64,000 nt of DNA from Lolium rigidum (taxonomy: Eukaryota > Streptophyta > Magnoliopsida > Poales > Poaceae). Shown in pieces: positions 37,731 to 49,017 of the stretch; the first letter of the stretch is position 1; every line of letters begins with the position of its first letter. Location: contig NC_061508.1 in the NCBI RefSeq assembly GCF_022539505.1, positions 263,754,736 through 263,818,735 of the forward strand, given 5' to 3'. The notes beneath the pieces were generated by a model, which saw only the letters and a program-made list of their open reading frames with translations, was not told the origin of the DNA and did no database searches. The translations under genes and the position numbers were made by a program.

Positions 37731-39242
37731 TGATGTCTACGTGTGCTTCTATTCTTGTAGACAGTGTTGGGCCTCCAAGAGCAGAGGTTTGTAGAACAGC
37801 AGAAAGTTTCCCTTAAGTGGATCACCCAAGGTTTATCGAACTCAGGGAGGTAGAGGTCAAAGATATTCCTCTCAAGCAACCCTGCAATTAAGATACAAGA
37901 AGTCTCTTGTGTCCCCAACACACCTAATACACTTGTCAGATGTATAGGTGCACTAGTTCGGCGAAGAGATAGTGAAATACAAGTGATATGGATGAGTATG
38001 ATTGATAATAACAATCTGAAATAAAGATGGCAGCAAGCAAACATGTAACAGAACTTGTTGGAAACGGTGTTTCAATGCTTAGAAACAAGGCCTAGGGATC
38101 ATACTTTCACTAGTAGACACTCTCAACATTGATCACATAATAAATAAATAACTTTTCCTCACTTGTGCTACGAACAATCTCTTGTTGGATAACAAACACC
38201 ATTCATTGTGTAGGGCTACAAGAGCTCCCTCAAGCCGGAGTAAACAAGCTCCACAACATCCGGAGTTCATATTTAAGTAACCTCTAGAGTGCATAATAGA
38301 CCGTTGCAATTTAGACCGAGTACTAACATAGCATACACACTCGTCACCTTTAAGCTATGAAAGGGGGAATAGATCACATCAATACTATCATAGTAATAGT
38401 TAACTCCATAATCTACAAGAGATTACAATCATAACCTACGCCAAGTACTACATGATGCACACACCGTCACCTTTACATCATGGAGGAGGAATAGACTACT
38501 TTAATAACATCACTAGAGTAGCACATAGATTAATAGCGATACAAAGCTCATCATATGGATCTCAATCATGTAAGGCAGCTCATGAGATCATTGTATTGAG
38601 GTACATGAGAGAGAGATTAACCACATAGCTACCGGTAGAGCCCTTAGCCTCGGGGGAGAACTACTCCCTCCTCATCATGGGAGACAGCAACGGCGATGAA
38701 AATGGCGGTGGTGTCGATGGAGATGGATTCCGGGGGCAATTCCCCGTCCCGGCGGCGTGCCGGAACAGAGACTCCTGTCCCCCGAACTTGACTTTGCGAT
38801 GGCGGCGGCTGCGTAACTTTCCTCGTCCCGTGGCTTCTTCTTTTCGGGTTTTTACCCCTGGAAGATTATATAGGCGGAAGGGCAGCCTCGGAGGAGCCAG
38901 GGGGTGGCCCCCCATAGGCTGGCGCGCCCCTCCCCCCTTGGCCGCACCGCCATGTGGGTTGGGGCCCCCAGGGCTCCCCTCTGGTCCCTCTCTGGCTCTC
39001 TGGAAGCATCCGTGGAAAATAAGACCGTGGGCTTTTGTTTCGTCCAATTCTGAGCATATTTCATATGTAGGATTTCTGAAACCAAAAACAGCAGAAAACA
39101 GGAACTGACGCTTCGGCATCTTGTTAATAGGTTAGTGCCGGAAAATGCATAAAAAGGATATAAAGTGTGAACAAAACATGTAGGTATTTTCATAAAACTA
39201 GCATGGAACATCAGAAATTATAGATACGTTGGAGACGTATCA
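37731..39242 (-). repeat. A-type 5' LTR
   Basis: In element sense it runs from TGATACGTCTCCAACG to CACGTAGACATCA, 1.51 kb. It aligns with the LTRs at 7784 and 12854, not with the LTR at 32765 that should be its partner. A TATA-like motif lies near 38865-38875 on the minus strand. Confidence 0.82.
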
Positions 39243-39354
39243 ATGCTTTACAATAATGTTGATCAAGATTATGTTGGTAGCATGTCACTTCAGAAATTAT
39301 TGTTTTTATCGTTTACCTACTCGAGGGCGAGTAAGAACTAAGCTTGGGGATGTT
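39243..39354 (+). other. 3' internal end of the large plus-strand element
   Basis: It begins 'atgctttacaataatgttg' and ends with the polypurine stretch CTAAGCTTGGGGATG. It nearly duplicates 19870-19991, and it feeds directly into the LTR at 39355. Confidence 0.75.
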
Positions 39355-40948
39355 TGATACGTCTCCAACGTATCTATAATTTCTTATGTTCCATGCTAGT
39401 TTTATGACAATATCAACATGTTTTAGTCATACTTTATAATGTTTTTATGCATTTTCCGGTACTAACCTATTAACAAGATGCTCAAGCGTCAGTTCCTGTT
39501 TTCTGCTGTTTTTGGTTTTAGAAAAGTTAGTTTACAAATATTCTCGGAATTGGACGAAACAAAAGCCCACGGTCTTATTTTCCACGGAGCCTTCCAGAAC
39601 ACCGAAGAGGAGACGGAAAAGGGCCACGAGGCGGCCACCCCATAGGGCGGCGCAGCCCCACCTCTGGCCGCGCCGCCATGTGGGGTGGGCCCCTCGGGTG
39701 CCCCCCTGCGCTGCCCCTTCGCCTATTTATTCTCTCCGTCGCGAAAACCCTAGTACCGAGAGCCACGATACGAGAAAAGTTCGAGAGACGCCGCCGCCGT
39801 CAATCCCATCTCGGGGGATTCTGGAGATCGCCTCCGGCACCCTGCCGGAGAGGGGAATCATCACCGGAGGGCTCTACATCACCATGCCCGCCTCCGGACT
39901 GATGCGTGAGTAGTTCATCCCTGGACTACGGGTCCATAGCAGTAGCTAGATGGTTGTCTTCTCCTTTTGTGCTATCATGTTTAGATCTTGTGAGCTGCCT
40001 ATCATGATCAGGATCATCTATTTGTAATGCTACATGTTGTGTTTGTTGGGATCCGATGAATATTGAATACTATGTCAAGTTGATTATTGATCTATCATAT
40101 ATGTGCTATATTTATGTTCTTGCATGCTCTCCGTTGCTAGTAGAGGCTCTGGCCAAGTTGATACTTGTGACTCCAAGAAGGAGTATTTATGCTCGATAGT
40201 GGGTTCATGCCTCCATTGAATCTGGGACGAGTGACGTAAAGTTCTAAGGTTGTGGATGTGCTGTTGCCACTAGGGATAAAACATCGATGCTTTGTCTAAA
40301 GATATTTGTGTTGATTACATTACGCACCATACTTAATGCAATTGTCTGTTGTTTGCAACTTAATACTGGAAGGGGTGCGGATGCTAACCTGAAGGTGGAC
40401 TTTTTAGGCATAGATGCATGCCGGATGGCGGTCTATGTTCTTTGTCGTAATGCCCTAAGTAAATCTCATAGTAGTCATCATGATATGTATATGAATCTCT
40501 ATTCTGTCAATTGCCCAACTGTAATTTGTTCACCCAACATGTTGTTTATCTTATTGGAGAGACACCACTAGTGAACTGTGGACCCCGGTCCTTTCTTTTA
40601 CATCTGAAATACAATCTACTGCAATCACTGTTCTCTGTTGTTTTCTACAAGAAAATATCATTCTCCACACCATACGTTTAATCCTTTGTTTTCAGCAAGC
40701 CGGTGAGATTGACAACCTCACTGTTAAGTTGGGGCAAAGTATTTTGATTGTGTTGTGCAGGTTCCACGTTGGCGCCGGAATCCCCGGTGTTGCGCCGCAC
40801 TACACTCCTTCACCAACAACCTTCACGTGGCCTTCATCTCCTACTGGTTCGATAACCTTGGTTTCTTACTGAGGGAAAACTTGCTGCTGTACGCATCACA
40901 CCTTTCTCCTGGGGTTCCCAACGGACGTGTGCTTTACCGTCACAAGCA
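39355..40948 (+). repeat. 3' LTR (B-type) of the 14945-40948 element
   Basis: It is nearly identical to 14945-16516 over its whole length and includes the shared private segment near 39525. It ends GTCACAAGCA, followed by the duplicated target ACATG at 40949-40953. Confidence 0.85.
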
Positions 40949-41450
40949 ACATGCAGCCAACACAATCTTGTCAAGTTATTGTAAAGCATTGAGATCCGGC
41001 ATCAAAGTACTCTAAATATAGGCATGATGGACATAATTAACTTAGCAACTATGTTATAACATGAGAAGTAACTCAAACAAAGGATCATGAATAATTGTGT
41101 ATTGAAAGCGCTACTGTTTGTTTATGATCATAGAGAAAACATAGCAAAATGGTACTCAACATGTTCTTTATGAAGTAGCAAAACATAAATACGAGAACAC
41201 CTTTAAAGTTAAAAGGGTGACTGGATACAAGTAATTTAAGAACAAGCAATGTCATAATCATGAATCAATCAACAACAAATTTTGGGACTATGTACATTAT
41301 ACTCAGAATGACAACTATGCTCTCTTAATTGGTGCATCAAGCAAGAAGATCAAGACGCAACATAAAAGTAAAAGAAGGGCCCTTCGCAGAAGGAAGCAAG
41401 ATTAACAAGTTTTATAAATCTTCCAAAAAGTATGGTACTTATTAGTTTTG

Positions 41451-42118
41451 AGCTCTCATTATCCCTATCAGAAGCATCTTAAATGGTTAAAGTTAATGTG
41501 AGGGGCAAATATGAGTTATATGTTTGAAAAATCACAAGTTGAAAATCTTGTGCCCCTTGAATGGTTAAAGTTAATGTGATAGACACGATGGATCATTTTG
41601 TTGGAATCAGTCTCTCGAAGATGCTCATAGCGATAGGCGTGCATTTATACGGGTGAATATATGTTTGTATTTGTTGGCGTCTACGTTTGTATTGAGTTTC
41701 ATATATGAATAGAGATAGTAGGATATAGACTGATTTGCAAAAGATTGGAGTGAGATCATTATCGCACATTGCGTATACAAAAATGAAACTTTTTTACTAC
41801 CATTAGATCCACACACTCACAAAATGCCTGCAAAAGCTTGGTGTAGATGAACTTTAACGTTAAAATTAATGAAGTCGCCACGTTAGTCGCAATATCGGCA
41901 AGAACGTCCCTCAAATAAAAAATCCTCTTAATAATACTAAATCATATTTTCACAAGTGATTAGGATGTTCTTCGAGCGAAAGAACATTTTGGCTTAATGA
42001 GACATATGATGTCATACCTAGGTTTTGGACACCGGTGAACTGCTAGTACAACAACCCTACTAATTATACAATCACGTGTTAGTTATCAAGACAACTACCT
42101 TTATCATTTAACTATTAA
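41451..42118. other. Unassigned AT-rich DNA between the retrotransposon nest and the MITE
   Basis: No gene is seen. The phrase 'aatggttaaagttaatgtga' occurs twice (about 41470 and 41560). Otherwise I see no structure. Confidence 0.4.
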
Positions 42119-42598
42119 GACTAGCCACAATAGGAGTATCATAGGTAGTATCATGCATGCCATGTAGGCAAAAATATTATGTGGCACATCAATTAATGAG
42201 GAGAGAAGTAAGCCTAGTATCATAGGTAGATAACGTATCATAGCATGTAAAACTAGAAATTTTAGTGGCAAACACATCATGTTACACATACTCCCTCCGT
42301 CCCAGGGCAAAGGGTGTATAAACTTTTTGCAAATTTTTTCAAGGCTTAAGGCGTGGCCTGTTGGGCTTTCTAATCTTCCCAATTATACCCCCACGTACGT
42401 ACCCTTCAGTCCTCGAAACCAGGCAATGGAGCGCCGCCTCTGCTCTTCGTCTTCGAGGAGAATTAATCGACGCGTGCCTCGATCTGCACGTCCTCACCCA
42501 TCAGCAGCTCTCATCTTCCTTTACATCATGGCGCTGCTCCTTCACCTCCTCACTCCCTCTCCCCCGTCAGTTTACTCTCCCCCGTCTAGCTTCCTCTC

Positions 42599-43236
42599 AT
42601 GGCGCTGCTCCTTCACGTCAACATGGTTCGTCGGATCTTTAGGGCAGCAGCATTCTTGGCGCTGGTGGCGGCTTGGACGTTGTCCCATGGCGCCTCCGTG
42701 ATGGAGAACGGCGGCAGTTCGTGTGGTGCTGCTGGCATGGACAACGGATGTTCGGGCAGCAGCATGTTTGCGATTGGCGATGGCGAGGGCTACATCATGG
42801 AGGACGACGTCGACGACATCTTCATGGACCAACATCGGTCAAACATACAAGTCAGAACATACTCCTGTCCCCCGTCTAGCTTCCTCTCCTCAGTACTACT
42901 CCTTCAAGTAATCCAAAAAAATAGCAAATGTGTTTATGGAGGTTTTGTATGCACTATTTGGTTGATGTGCAAGATACTTTTGATGCATGGATTGATGTCA
43001 TGGACAACCTTCTTGATGTTCAAGATGAAAACGGCATGATGAATGATGTAGAGGAGGTTGCTGCGGAGATGGAGGACGTGGAGGAGGTTGTTGCGGAGAT
43101 GGAGGAGGTAGCGGAGGTTGCTGCGGAGATGGAGGAGGTAGAGGAGGTTGCTGCATATTCGATGTCCTGTTTGACATTCACCATCCAATTTTTTTTTCTT
43201 GATGACAATGGTTTCTACCGCTATCGTGAAGAATAG
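42599..43236 (+). CDS. Plus-strand open frames with acidic decapeptide repeats, within the mariner
   Basis: Two overlapping frames cover this interval. The first (42599-43039, 146 residues) has a hydrophobic start and the acidic stretch MEDDVDDIFMD. The second (42928-43236, 102 residues) contains a 10-residue repeat of the type VEEVAAEMED, about three and a half copies, encoded by a 30-bp DNA repeat at about 43048-43155. They run opposite to the transposase. The content resembles the acidic N-terminal leaders found on many plant MLE transposases, so it may be an inverted transposase start, a captured gene piece, or noise. I do not recognise a known protein. Confidence 0.3.
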
Positions 43237-43262
43237 ACATTGAGTTCTTTATGTAATGAAAT

Positions 43263-43672
43263 CATGAGTATTTGGGGTCATGAGAAAATTATTGGACATT
43301 GCCTATGTTTGACATGAGTATTTGTATGACATGAGTATTTGTGGTCATGAGAAATTATTGGACATTGCATATGTGTGACATGAGTATTTGTGGTCATGAG
43401 AAAATTATTGGACATTGCCTATGTGTGGCAAGAGTATTTGTGGTCATGAGAAAATTATTGGACATTGCCTATGTGCGACATGAGTATTTGTGGTCATAAG
43501 AAAATTATTGGACATTGCCTATGTGTGACATGAGTATTTGTGGTCATGAGAAAATTATTGGACATTGCTGACATGAGTATTTGTATGACATGAGTATTTG
43601 TGGTCATGAGAAAATTATTGGATATTGCCTATGTGTGACATGAATATTTGTAGTCATGAGAAAATTATTGGA
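43263..43672. repeat. Tandem array of a 50-bp unit, about eight copies
   Basis: The unit contains 'ttggacattgcctatgtg' followed by 'acatgagtatttgtggtcat' and 'gagaaaatta'. Some units are truncated, for example near 43565-43590. It lies between the acidic-repeat ORF and the 3' end of the transposase. Confidence 0.9.
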
Positions 43673-43773
43673 CATTCGAATTGATGAAACCATTAAGTTG
43701 TTTTTTACAAAATGAGTACACCATTACAACAAACTTAGATAAATCAACTCCATAAATCAAAATGATGAACTCT

Positions 43774-45109
43774 CTAAATTATAAACACTCTAGCCGCGTT
43801 TACAATTGCGTGATCAACATGTAACACTTCGGGTAGCATTCCTAATCTTTCTAGGACCCCCTTCCTCATGTGAGGGATCTTGTACCGGTGCTCCCCCATG
43901 AGCTTCATGATCTCCACCATGCACGATTGATGTGTCAAGAAGACACGGTTGCTCCTCTCAGCCGGGTACTCGGTCCACGCTTGTTGCACCTTCATTGCAA
44001 TATCAAGATTAGTACCAATATTATTGTAATGATGCAAGTAAAACAAATCCAAATTGTGTACCTTATTGAGAATGCCCATAATATAAGTTGGACACTTTTT
44101 TAGAAACAGAGATTGGAGAGCGGAAAATAAACCCAAATCTAGGATATTGGTATCCGGTGAGTTGGGAGGTTGACAAACTAGGCGAATGTACCACCCTCCT
44201 GCAGCAGCCACCTCTAAAAATTCAAGATCATTTGGCATTATGTGAGTCTTGGCATTGTCTTGATGAATAAATATTGGGCTCCAACGATCCTCCAACGGCC
44301 ACTTTTCCTTGATAGGGGGCAAAACTTTTTCAATAAGGTACCGTCGACTAACCACTTGTGTGACATTCAATGGTTTAGTTTCCATTGTACCCCTAGGGCG
44401 GTTGCCACTACGACGTTCCGCCGGCTTCTCGGTGACAAAGGGGAACATACCAATTTTACCATCAAACCTTGGCCTAGTCACGACACATAGGAACATAATC
44501 TTGTCAATGTAGTGCTTGCTTTGGCATGATCGGTTAGGTTCTTCTTCATCATTGCCCAAATAGTAATTTTGTGATCCCTTCGTTTTGTAAAACCACTTCT
44601 CATCCATATGCATGACGTTGTACCCGCCTTGAAATTTGGGATCTTCGCTATCGGGGTCTAGCGTAGAGAGTGCATACTGAACCCTAGCTTTCTTGTTGTC
44701 ATCCGATATTCTAGGCTTGATGGCATTTGAGTGTCTTCTAAACTCCTTCTCCTTGAAACGCCGCCATAGTGTGCTCTTCGACATGCCTAACTCATAAGCT
44801 AGGTCCTTAATAGTTGTCCTCTTCGATGGAGGCACAAGTTTGATGCTTTCGGGATCAAATTCCACATACTTTTACACCAACAATTCAAAGGATTTTTGTT
44901 ACGAATATTTTCAATACCAGCTAAACCATCATTCCATACCCGTTGCACAACTCGCAAGGGTACCATGAACTCAGCGGCCACTGCCTTTGTCACACCATCA
45001 TTCAACACATTCAGCAAGGTTCTACGGAGAAGAGCAGCATATATTTTCCTTTTATCCTTGTCAATATAAACTCGGCGTGTATTCACCATACGTCCTAATG
45101 GCACAACTG
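43774..45109 (-). pseudogene. Mariner transposase with intact D-D-39-D core and an N-terminal frameshift
   Basis: The enzyme would excise and reinsert the element at TA sites in the nucleus. Two frames are needed. The N-terminal frame from MVNTRRVYID (45109) carries the DNA-binding region with VTKAVAAEFMVPLRVVQRVW. The C-terminal frame (43774-44865, 363 codons) begins with a second helix-turn-helix (TIKDLAYELGMSKSTLWRRF). It then has the three catalytic aspartates: HMDEKWFY (D88), IHQDNAKTH (D203) and NILDLGLF (D243), with exactly 39 residues between the last two, the plant MLE signature. The frames meet near 44868 with a one-base shift. The C-terminal frame has no in-frame ATG at its start. 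No further stop interrupts the core. It is likely inactive but recently so, unless the shift is a sequencing error. Confidence 0.88.
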
Positions 45110-45691
45110 CGAAAATCAGTACCAAAACAGTACCAAGATCTTATAGGAGGTGACATTTTTTGGACTTCAAACTGTTTTTGCCTCCATCTAATCTTTTCCT
45201 CCATCTAAACTTCTGATCTTGATCTCCACCGTGCAATTTTCCGAGTGATCCATCGCAAACGTGCTTCCCCAATGGATGAATACCTTGTTCCTCTTCGATT
45301 GGGCGTAATATTTTGCCTAGGATCAGCAGCTGAATTGATGGCGCGTGGGTTGAGAGAGAAGAAACGGGAGAGGAGACAACTGCTGGGAGAAACGAAGAGA
45401 CCCAGCATCTAACGAGAAAAGTAAATCTCCCTCATTACTGACGTGCATGTAGGGGCAAAAGGGGCAACTAGCGATTCTTTCTCCTCTCTCTAATCCCTCC
45501 TTAATAATCGCGCTGCAAGATAAACACTCTTTCCCTTGGGACGGAGGGAGTATTTGCATTGAGATTCTACAAAACATTAAATATGATGGAACTATGATAC
45601 TAATTCATGATACTATGCATTGTAGTTGTTGTATCATAAATTAGTATCATATGTATATACTAGTCTATGATACTTCCCACTGTGATTAGTC

Positions 45692-48320
45692 TAAACATAA
45701 GAGGAGACATAAATGTTTCAAAACACTATTTGTTGAAACTTTTGCCAATGGATGCACGTCTTACGTCTTACGTTCATGATAGTAAAACCTTGAAACATGG
45801 TCCAATTTGTATATATATATAAAGCAAAAATATACAAAACTATATTCTAAAGAGGATAGATATTCTCAGTATATTTACAAGTTAATGTTATTATTTGGAA
45901 TAATATATTTATTCATAGGAACTGATAGGTGTACAATATTAATTCTTAAAAATTCTTTGAGAGGATTTTTTGTTTCAACAATTGACATCATTAGAATATT
46001 TTGTATGTACTTATGTGATGTAACAAAATTAACATAGGAGGACATGTCGCTACACCAGCCCATAAATATCGATAACTCTCTAAGAGTATTGAATTATGTT
46101 GTCCAAAATACATGTGACAGAGTGTCTATAACCAATGGACTGAAATTGGGATAACACCGTGATATTTAAAAATATATAATATAGTTATTCTAGAAGGATT
46201 AGGGTCATACTTCCATAGCTTTGACTTTGGATGTATAACCATGTTCACGAATATACCCAAAAAAAAAATAACTTATTTATACCGACATATACCAGATAAT
46301 CACTAAAGTTTCATAGTAACGATAATGTTCATGTTTCTAAAATGTAGAAAATGTTGACTTGGAGTAGGTAAATAATAGGAAGAAATAAGAGAACAACAGA
46401 ATTCTCACTAAATAATTTTTGCTAAAGGGCAGGCCATTTTCCTTTCCCTCTATCATTTTTCTATCAAAGTTGACTAATATTGTGCACTGATCTAACATAG
46501 TGTTAAAACTATAATTTTATTTAGTGATGTAATAAAAGTGACAAACAAAATTTAAGGACATATGGCATAATGATCATTCGCCCAAAAAATTAAGATGGCC
46601 AAAGATGTTACTAGAATCACGGTATTTTTTTACCAGAATTATTAAGATAGATGTAGAGCATCTTTGTTTTTTATCACATAAGTGGAAATGATGTGATAGA
46701 TTCATACTTCTCTAACCTTGGCTACCGGTGTTAACAAATACTCAGAAAAGAACATAATTTTTTTTAGCCGCATATTAGTATACACCCAAAAAGTTTGAAC
46801 TTCATAGTGATGAACACTCATGATTTTGAAGTGCCACATATTTACATGGAGTAAGTAAATGAGAGGAAGAAACTTCGGGACAATTAATTGAGCCTAAATA
46901 TTACGGAGGATAGATCAATACTTTTAGTTCATCGGTGATTTTTTTTAAAGTTACCTTACCTCATGTACAGACCTAACATCATATAAAAACTTACTTCCAC
47001 TTACTGATCTATTGTCTAAGCATAAATCGATTTTTTTTAGATATTCAAACATGTTACTGACACCGTATGATTTTCGTTAGTTGTAGAGCATTTTGTTCTG
47101 ATCACATAATGGAACATAATTTGGTATTGATCACGAAAAAATGTTTTATTTTTTGACCACTTCAATTCTAGCAAAACATGATGCTTGCCTTCCTATTAGC
47201 GAGAGCCAATGTGCTAGTTTAAACAAAAAGATAAGAGCGACCGACTTCAAAATTAGCATCTATTCTTATTGGTGTCACGGCTGATGTTCTGCATAGCTAA
47301 TAAGTTGTCAGCAGTCTATTTACAGAGATCATCTCCCTTACGTCTCTTAGCCATAATATAAGTTCTAGATAGTTTTTTTGAAAATATGAACATTGACATT
47401 GGACCAAGAATGCGAAGCTGAAATATCAGCCATTGCGATTGGTCAAAAATCTCGAGATAAGGACACCTAGTCCAAAGACTAATAAGTTCAACCCCAATTC
47501 TAGTCTCATTTACCAAAAGGATAACCATGGAACATGATGTGATTGTTATCTCTATAATTGACGCCATTACCTAACGTTTAACTAGTAGCCTTACAAATAA
47601 GTTCAATCCATAATAGTTGTATAAGCTTTAGTTCAATTTAGTCTAAATTTAAACTAAAGTCATGATAATTATTATCGGTCGGAGGGAGTAGTATTCTACC
47701 TAACGAGACGGCCGGGCTCGGAACGAAAGACCGTATAGTGCTGGAAGAATATATACTAGCACAAAGTTGCAAGCAACCACAGTTGCATTATGCCTGGAAT
47801 ATACGTATGCGAGTTACAAACAGAGTCATCGGAATCTATTCCAAAACCATGGCAGGCAGCCCACGCAAATGGTTGCAGCGCCCCTCATTTCTTACCAACT
47901 CGCTGCAACATTGACTTGAGCAACCTGACACAGGAGAGACGTTGGAGTACACGTAATTGACGTTTTGCTATAACGAAATGCACATGATTTATTTCGTGCA
48001 CATCAGAAAAAAGTCAATTCAGTTTTTCGTACTACTAATTAATACGTTCAAACGGCATCTAAGAGCCTGAACACAAGAGATGCCTTCGTGTGGTCTATTC
48101 TTCTACTCCAAAGGGGATAATTCTACGTGTACATTTGTCCACACGTGGTGCCACTATTAAACTGGGAGATGTTCAAACTGGGAGATGTGATTGGATAGCT
48201 ACTGACTATTCTGTCAAAGTGATGCCGAGAGCGGCTCCACCGCTCATATATATGGATAGAGCGAGTCGCCAGCCATCTATATATTTAGACCGACCACAAC
48301 ATGGAAAATTAAAATGAAGC
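45692..48320. other. Low-coding AT-rich DNA
   Basis: No gene is supported. A degraded Stowaway or mariner end, TCGGAGGGAGTA, lies near 47679-47690. A 23-base unit 'aaactgggagatgt' is tandemly repeated near 48160-48188. A frame of 83 codons at 47316-47567 (minus) is unrecognised and not counted as a gene. Confidence 0.4.
48142..48147. promoter_or_regulatory. G-box / ABRE core
   Basis: CACGTG within CCACACGTGGTG lies 1.0 kb upstream of the BBE-like gene. It is a canonical bZIP or bHLH site, but linkage to the gene is inference. Confidence 0.3.
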
Positions 48321-48655
48321 CTCACCTACATACTTCTCTTTATTTTCAAAAATTCAAAATTCATATATCAAAGTTTCAAGAAAAACTAGAACAAATTTCT
48401 GTGCTAATTTTCACTACGAACTACTTTGTATTTCTAGACTACACAAAAATAACAAAATCTAACAAGTGAATAGTGCACATTTTAAAAATTAGAAAATTTG
48501 TCAGATTTTGTCATTTTCATGTAGTGTAGAGTACAAGGTAGCTTGTATTAAGATTTTTCCACATTTGTAGCTTCATTGTTTAAATCCAGGGTTTTTAGAT
48601 TGTTAAATTTTTTAAATATGATTTTTACTTTTTTGAAAATAAATGCCTGCGTATA
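48320..48655. mobile_element. Long imperfect hairpin (foldback MITE-like)
   Basis: The arms are roughly 48320-48480 and 48490-48655. Paired landmarks include TTATTTTCAAAAA (left) with its complement near 48645, and 'ctacacaaaaataacaaaatct' with 'agattttgtcattttcatgtag'. No clear target duplication was found. Confidence 0.55.
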
Positions 48656-48679
48656 GCTCGTCATCTATTTGTCCACAAC

Positions 48680-48925
48680 TCGGCTACTACCGCCATTCCA
48701 ATGAAAAATCAAACTATGTAAAGTTTGATCAAGTTTTCACATAAAAATATAAACATGTGAAATATAAAATCAATATTATTAGATACACCATGAAATATAT
48801 TTTCATATGACATCTGTAGTATATTATATTTGTTGATAAAATTTTCTAACATTTTGGTCAAACTTTACTAGGTTTAACTTTTTTAAAAAAATATGTTTTA
48901 TTTATTGAAACAGAGCGAATATTAG
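48680..48925. mobile_element. Degraded Stowaway-like MITE
   Basis: 'GTAAAGTTTGATCAAGTTTT' on the left pairs with 'TTTGGTCAAACTTTACTAGG' on the right. The right terminus CAGAGCGAATATTAGTA looks like a mutated GGAGGGAGTA end. It lies in the distal promoter region of the BBE-like gene. Confidence 0.5.
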
Positions 48926-49011
48926 TATTACAATATACAGTACTATAGACTTTGTCTCGCTAACTAATGTGTATCCACGTCAGCCAATATCTTGATAGCT
49001 GACCATGACTT

Positions 49012-49017
49012 TTGACT
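49012..49017 (+). promoter_or_regulatory. W-box
   Basis: TTGACT, a WRKY-type core, lies 150 bases upstream of the start codon. A CCAAT motif is at 48984-48988. Both motifs are short and expected by chance at some rate. Confidence 0.3.

Larger units (their letters stand above)
14945..40948 (+). mobile_element. Large plus-strand Sabrina-like LTR element with nested and recombined contents
   Basis: The 5' LTR (14945-16516) and the 3' LTR (39355-40948) are the closest pair in the window. They share the private feature 'agaaaagttagtttacaaat', absent from the LTR at 19992. The target duplication ACATG lies at 14940-14944 and 40949-40953. Removing 26 kb restores the internal sequence of the older minus-strand element ('gaggtgacatg' followed by 'cagccaacacaatcttg'). 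The body contains its own first ORF, then a foreign LTR, decayed retrotransposon regions, a 100-N gap and a minus-strand element, so most of the length is later insertion or recombination product. Confidence 0.8.
460..41450 (-). mobile_element. Oldest visible Athila-lineage (Sabrina-like) LTR retrotransposon, heavily interrupted
   Basis: The 3' LTR survives as 460-1198, 7381-7783 and 14598-14871. Internal 3'-end sequence occupies 14872-14944 and resumes at 40954 to about 41450. The pieces join cleanly once three insertions are removed: the CACTA at 1199-7377, the LTR element at 7784-14592 and the large plus-strand element at 14945-40948. Each insertion has its own target-site duplication. The LTR is recognised by alignment with the younger copies at 7784, 12854 and 37731, which share the opening about the 'tgttgggcctcc' block and the 'gatacgtt..acgtatc' end. 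The left edge is eroded, so 460 is approximate, and the 5' half of the element was not found. No coding capacity remains. Confidence 0.7.
42291..45550 (-). mobile_element. Mariner-like element (plant MLE), 3.26 kb, transposase-bearing
   Basis: The terminal inverted repeats are CTCCCTCCGTCCCAGGGCAA on the left and CTCCCTCCGTCCCAAGGGAA on the right. TA target duplications lie at 42289-42290 and 45551-45552. This terminus is shared by grass mariners and Stowaway MITEs. The transposase pseudogene lies on the minus strand. The left third carries an unrelated plus-strand open frame and a tandem array. Confidence 0.93.
42119..45691. mobile_element. Tourist-like MITE split by a mariner insertion
   Basis: The left end GACTAGCCACAATAGGAGTA and the right end, reverse-complemented GACTAATCACAGTGGGAAGT, form terminal inverted repeats. 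TAA flanks both (42116-42118 and 45692-45694). Without the mariner it is about 310 bp. The three-base TWA target and the small size fit a PIF/Harbinger MITE. Confidence 0.75.

Noticed and set aside
43263..43672. Regular repeats resembling a CRISPR array
   Set aside because: Units are contiguous without unique spacers and the context is a plant transposon.
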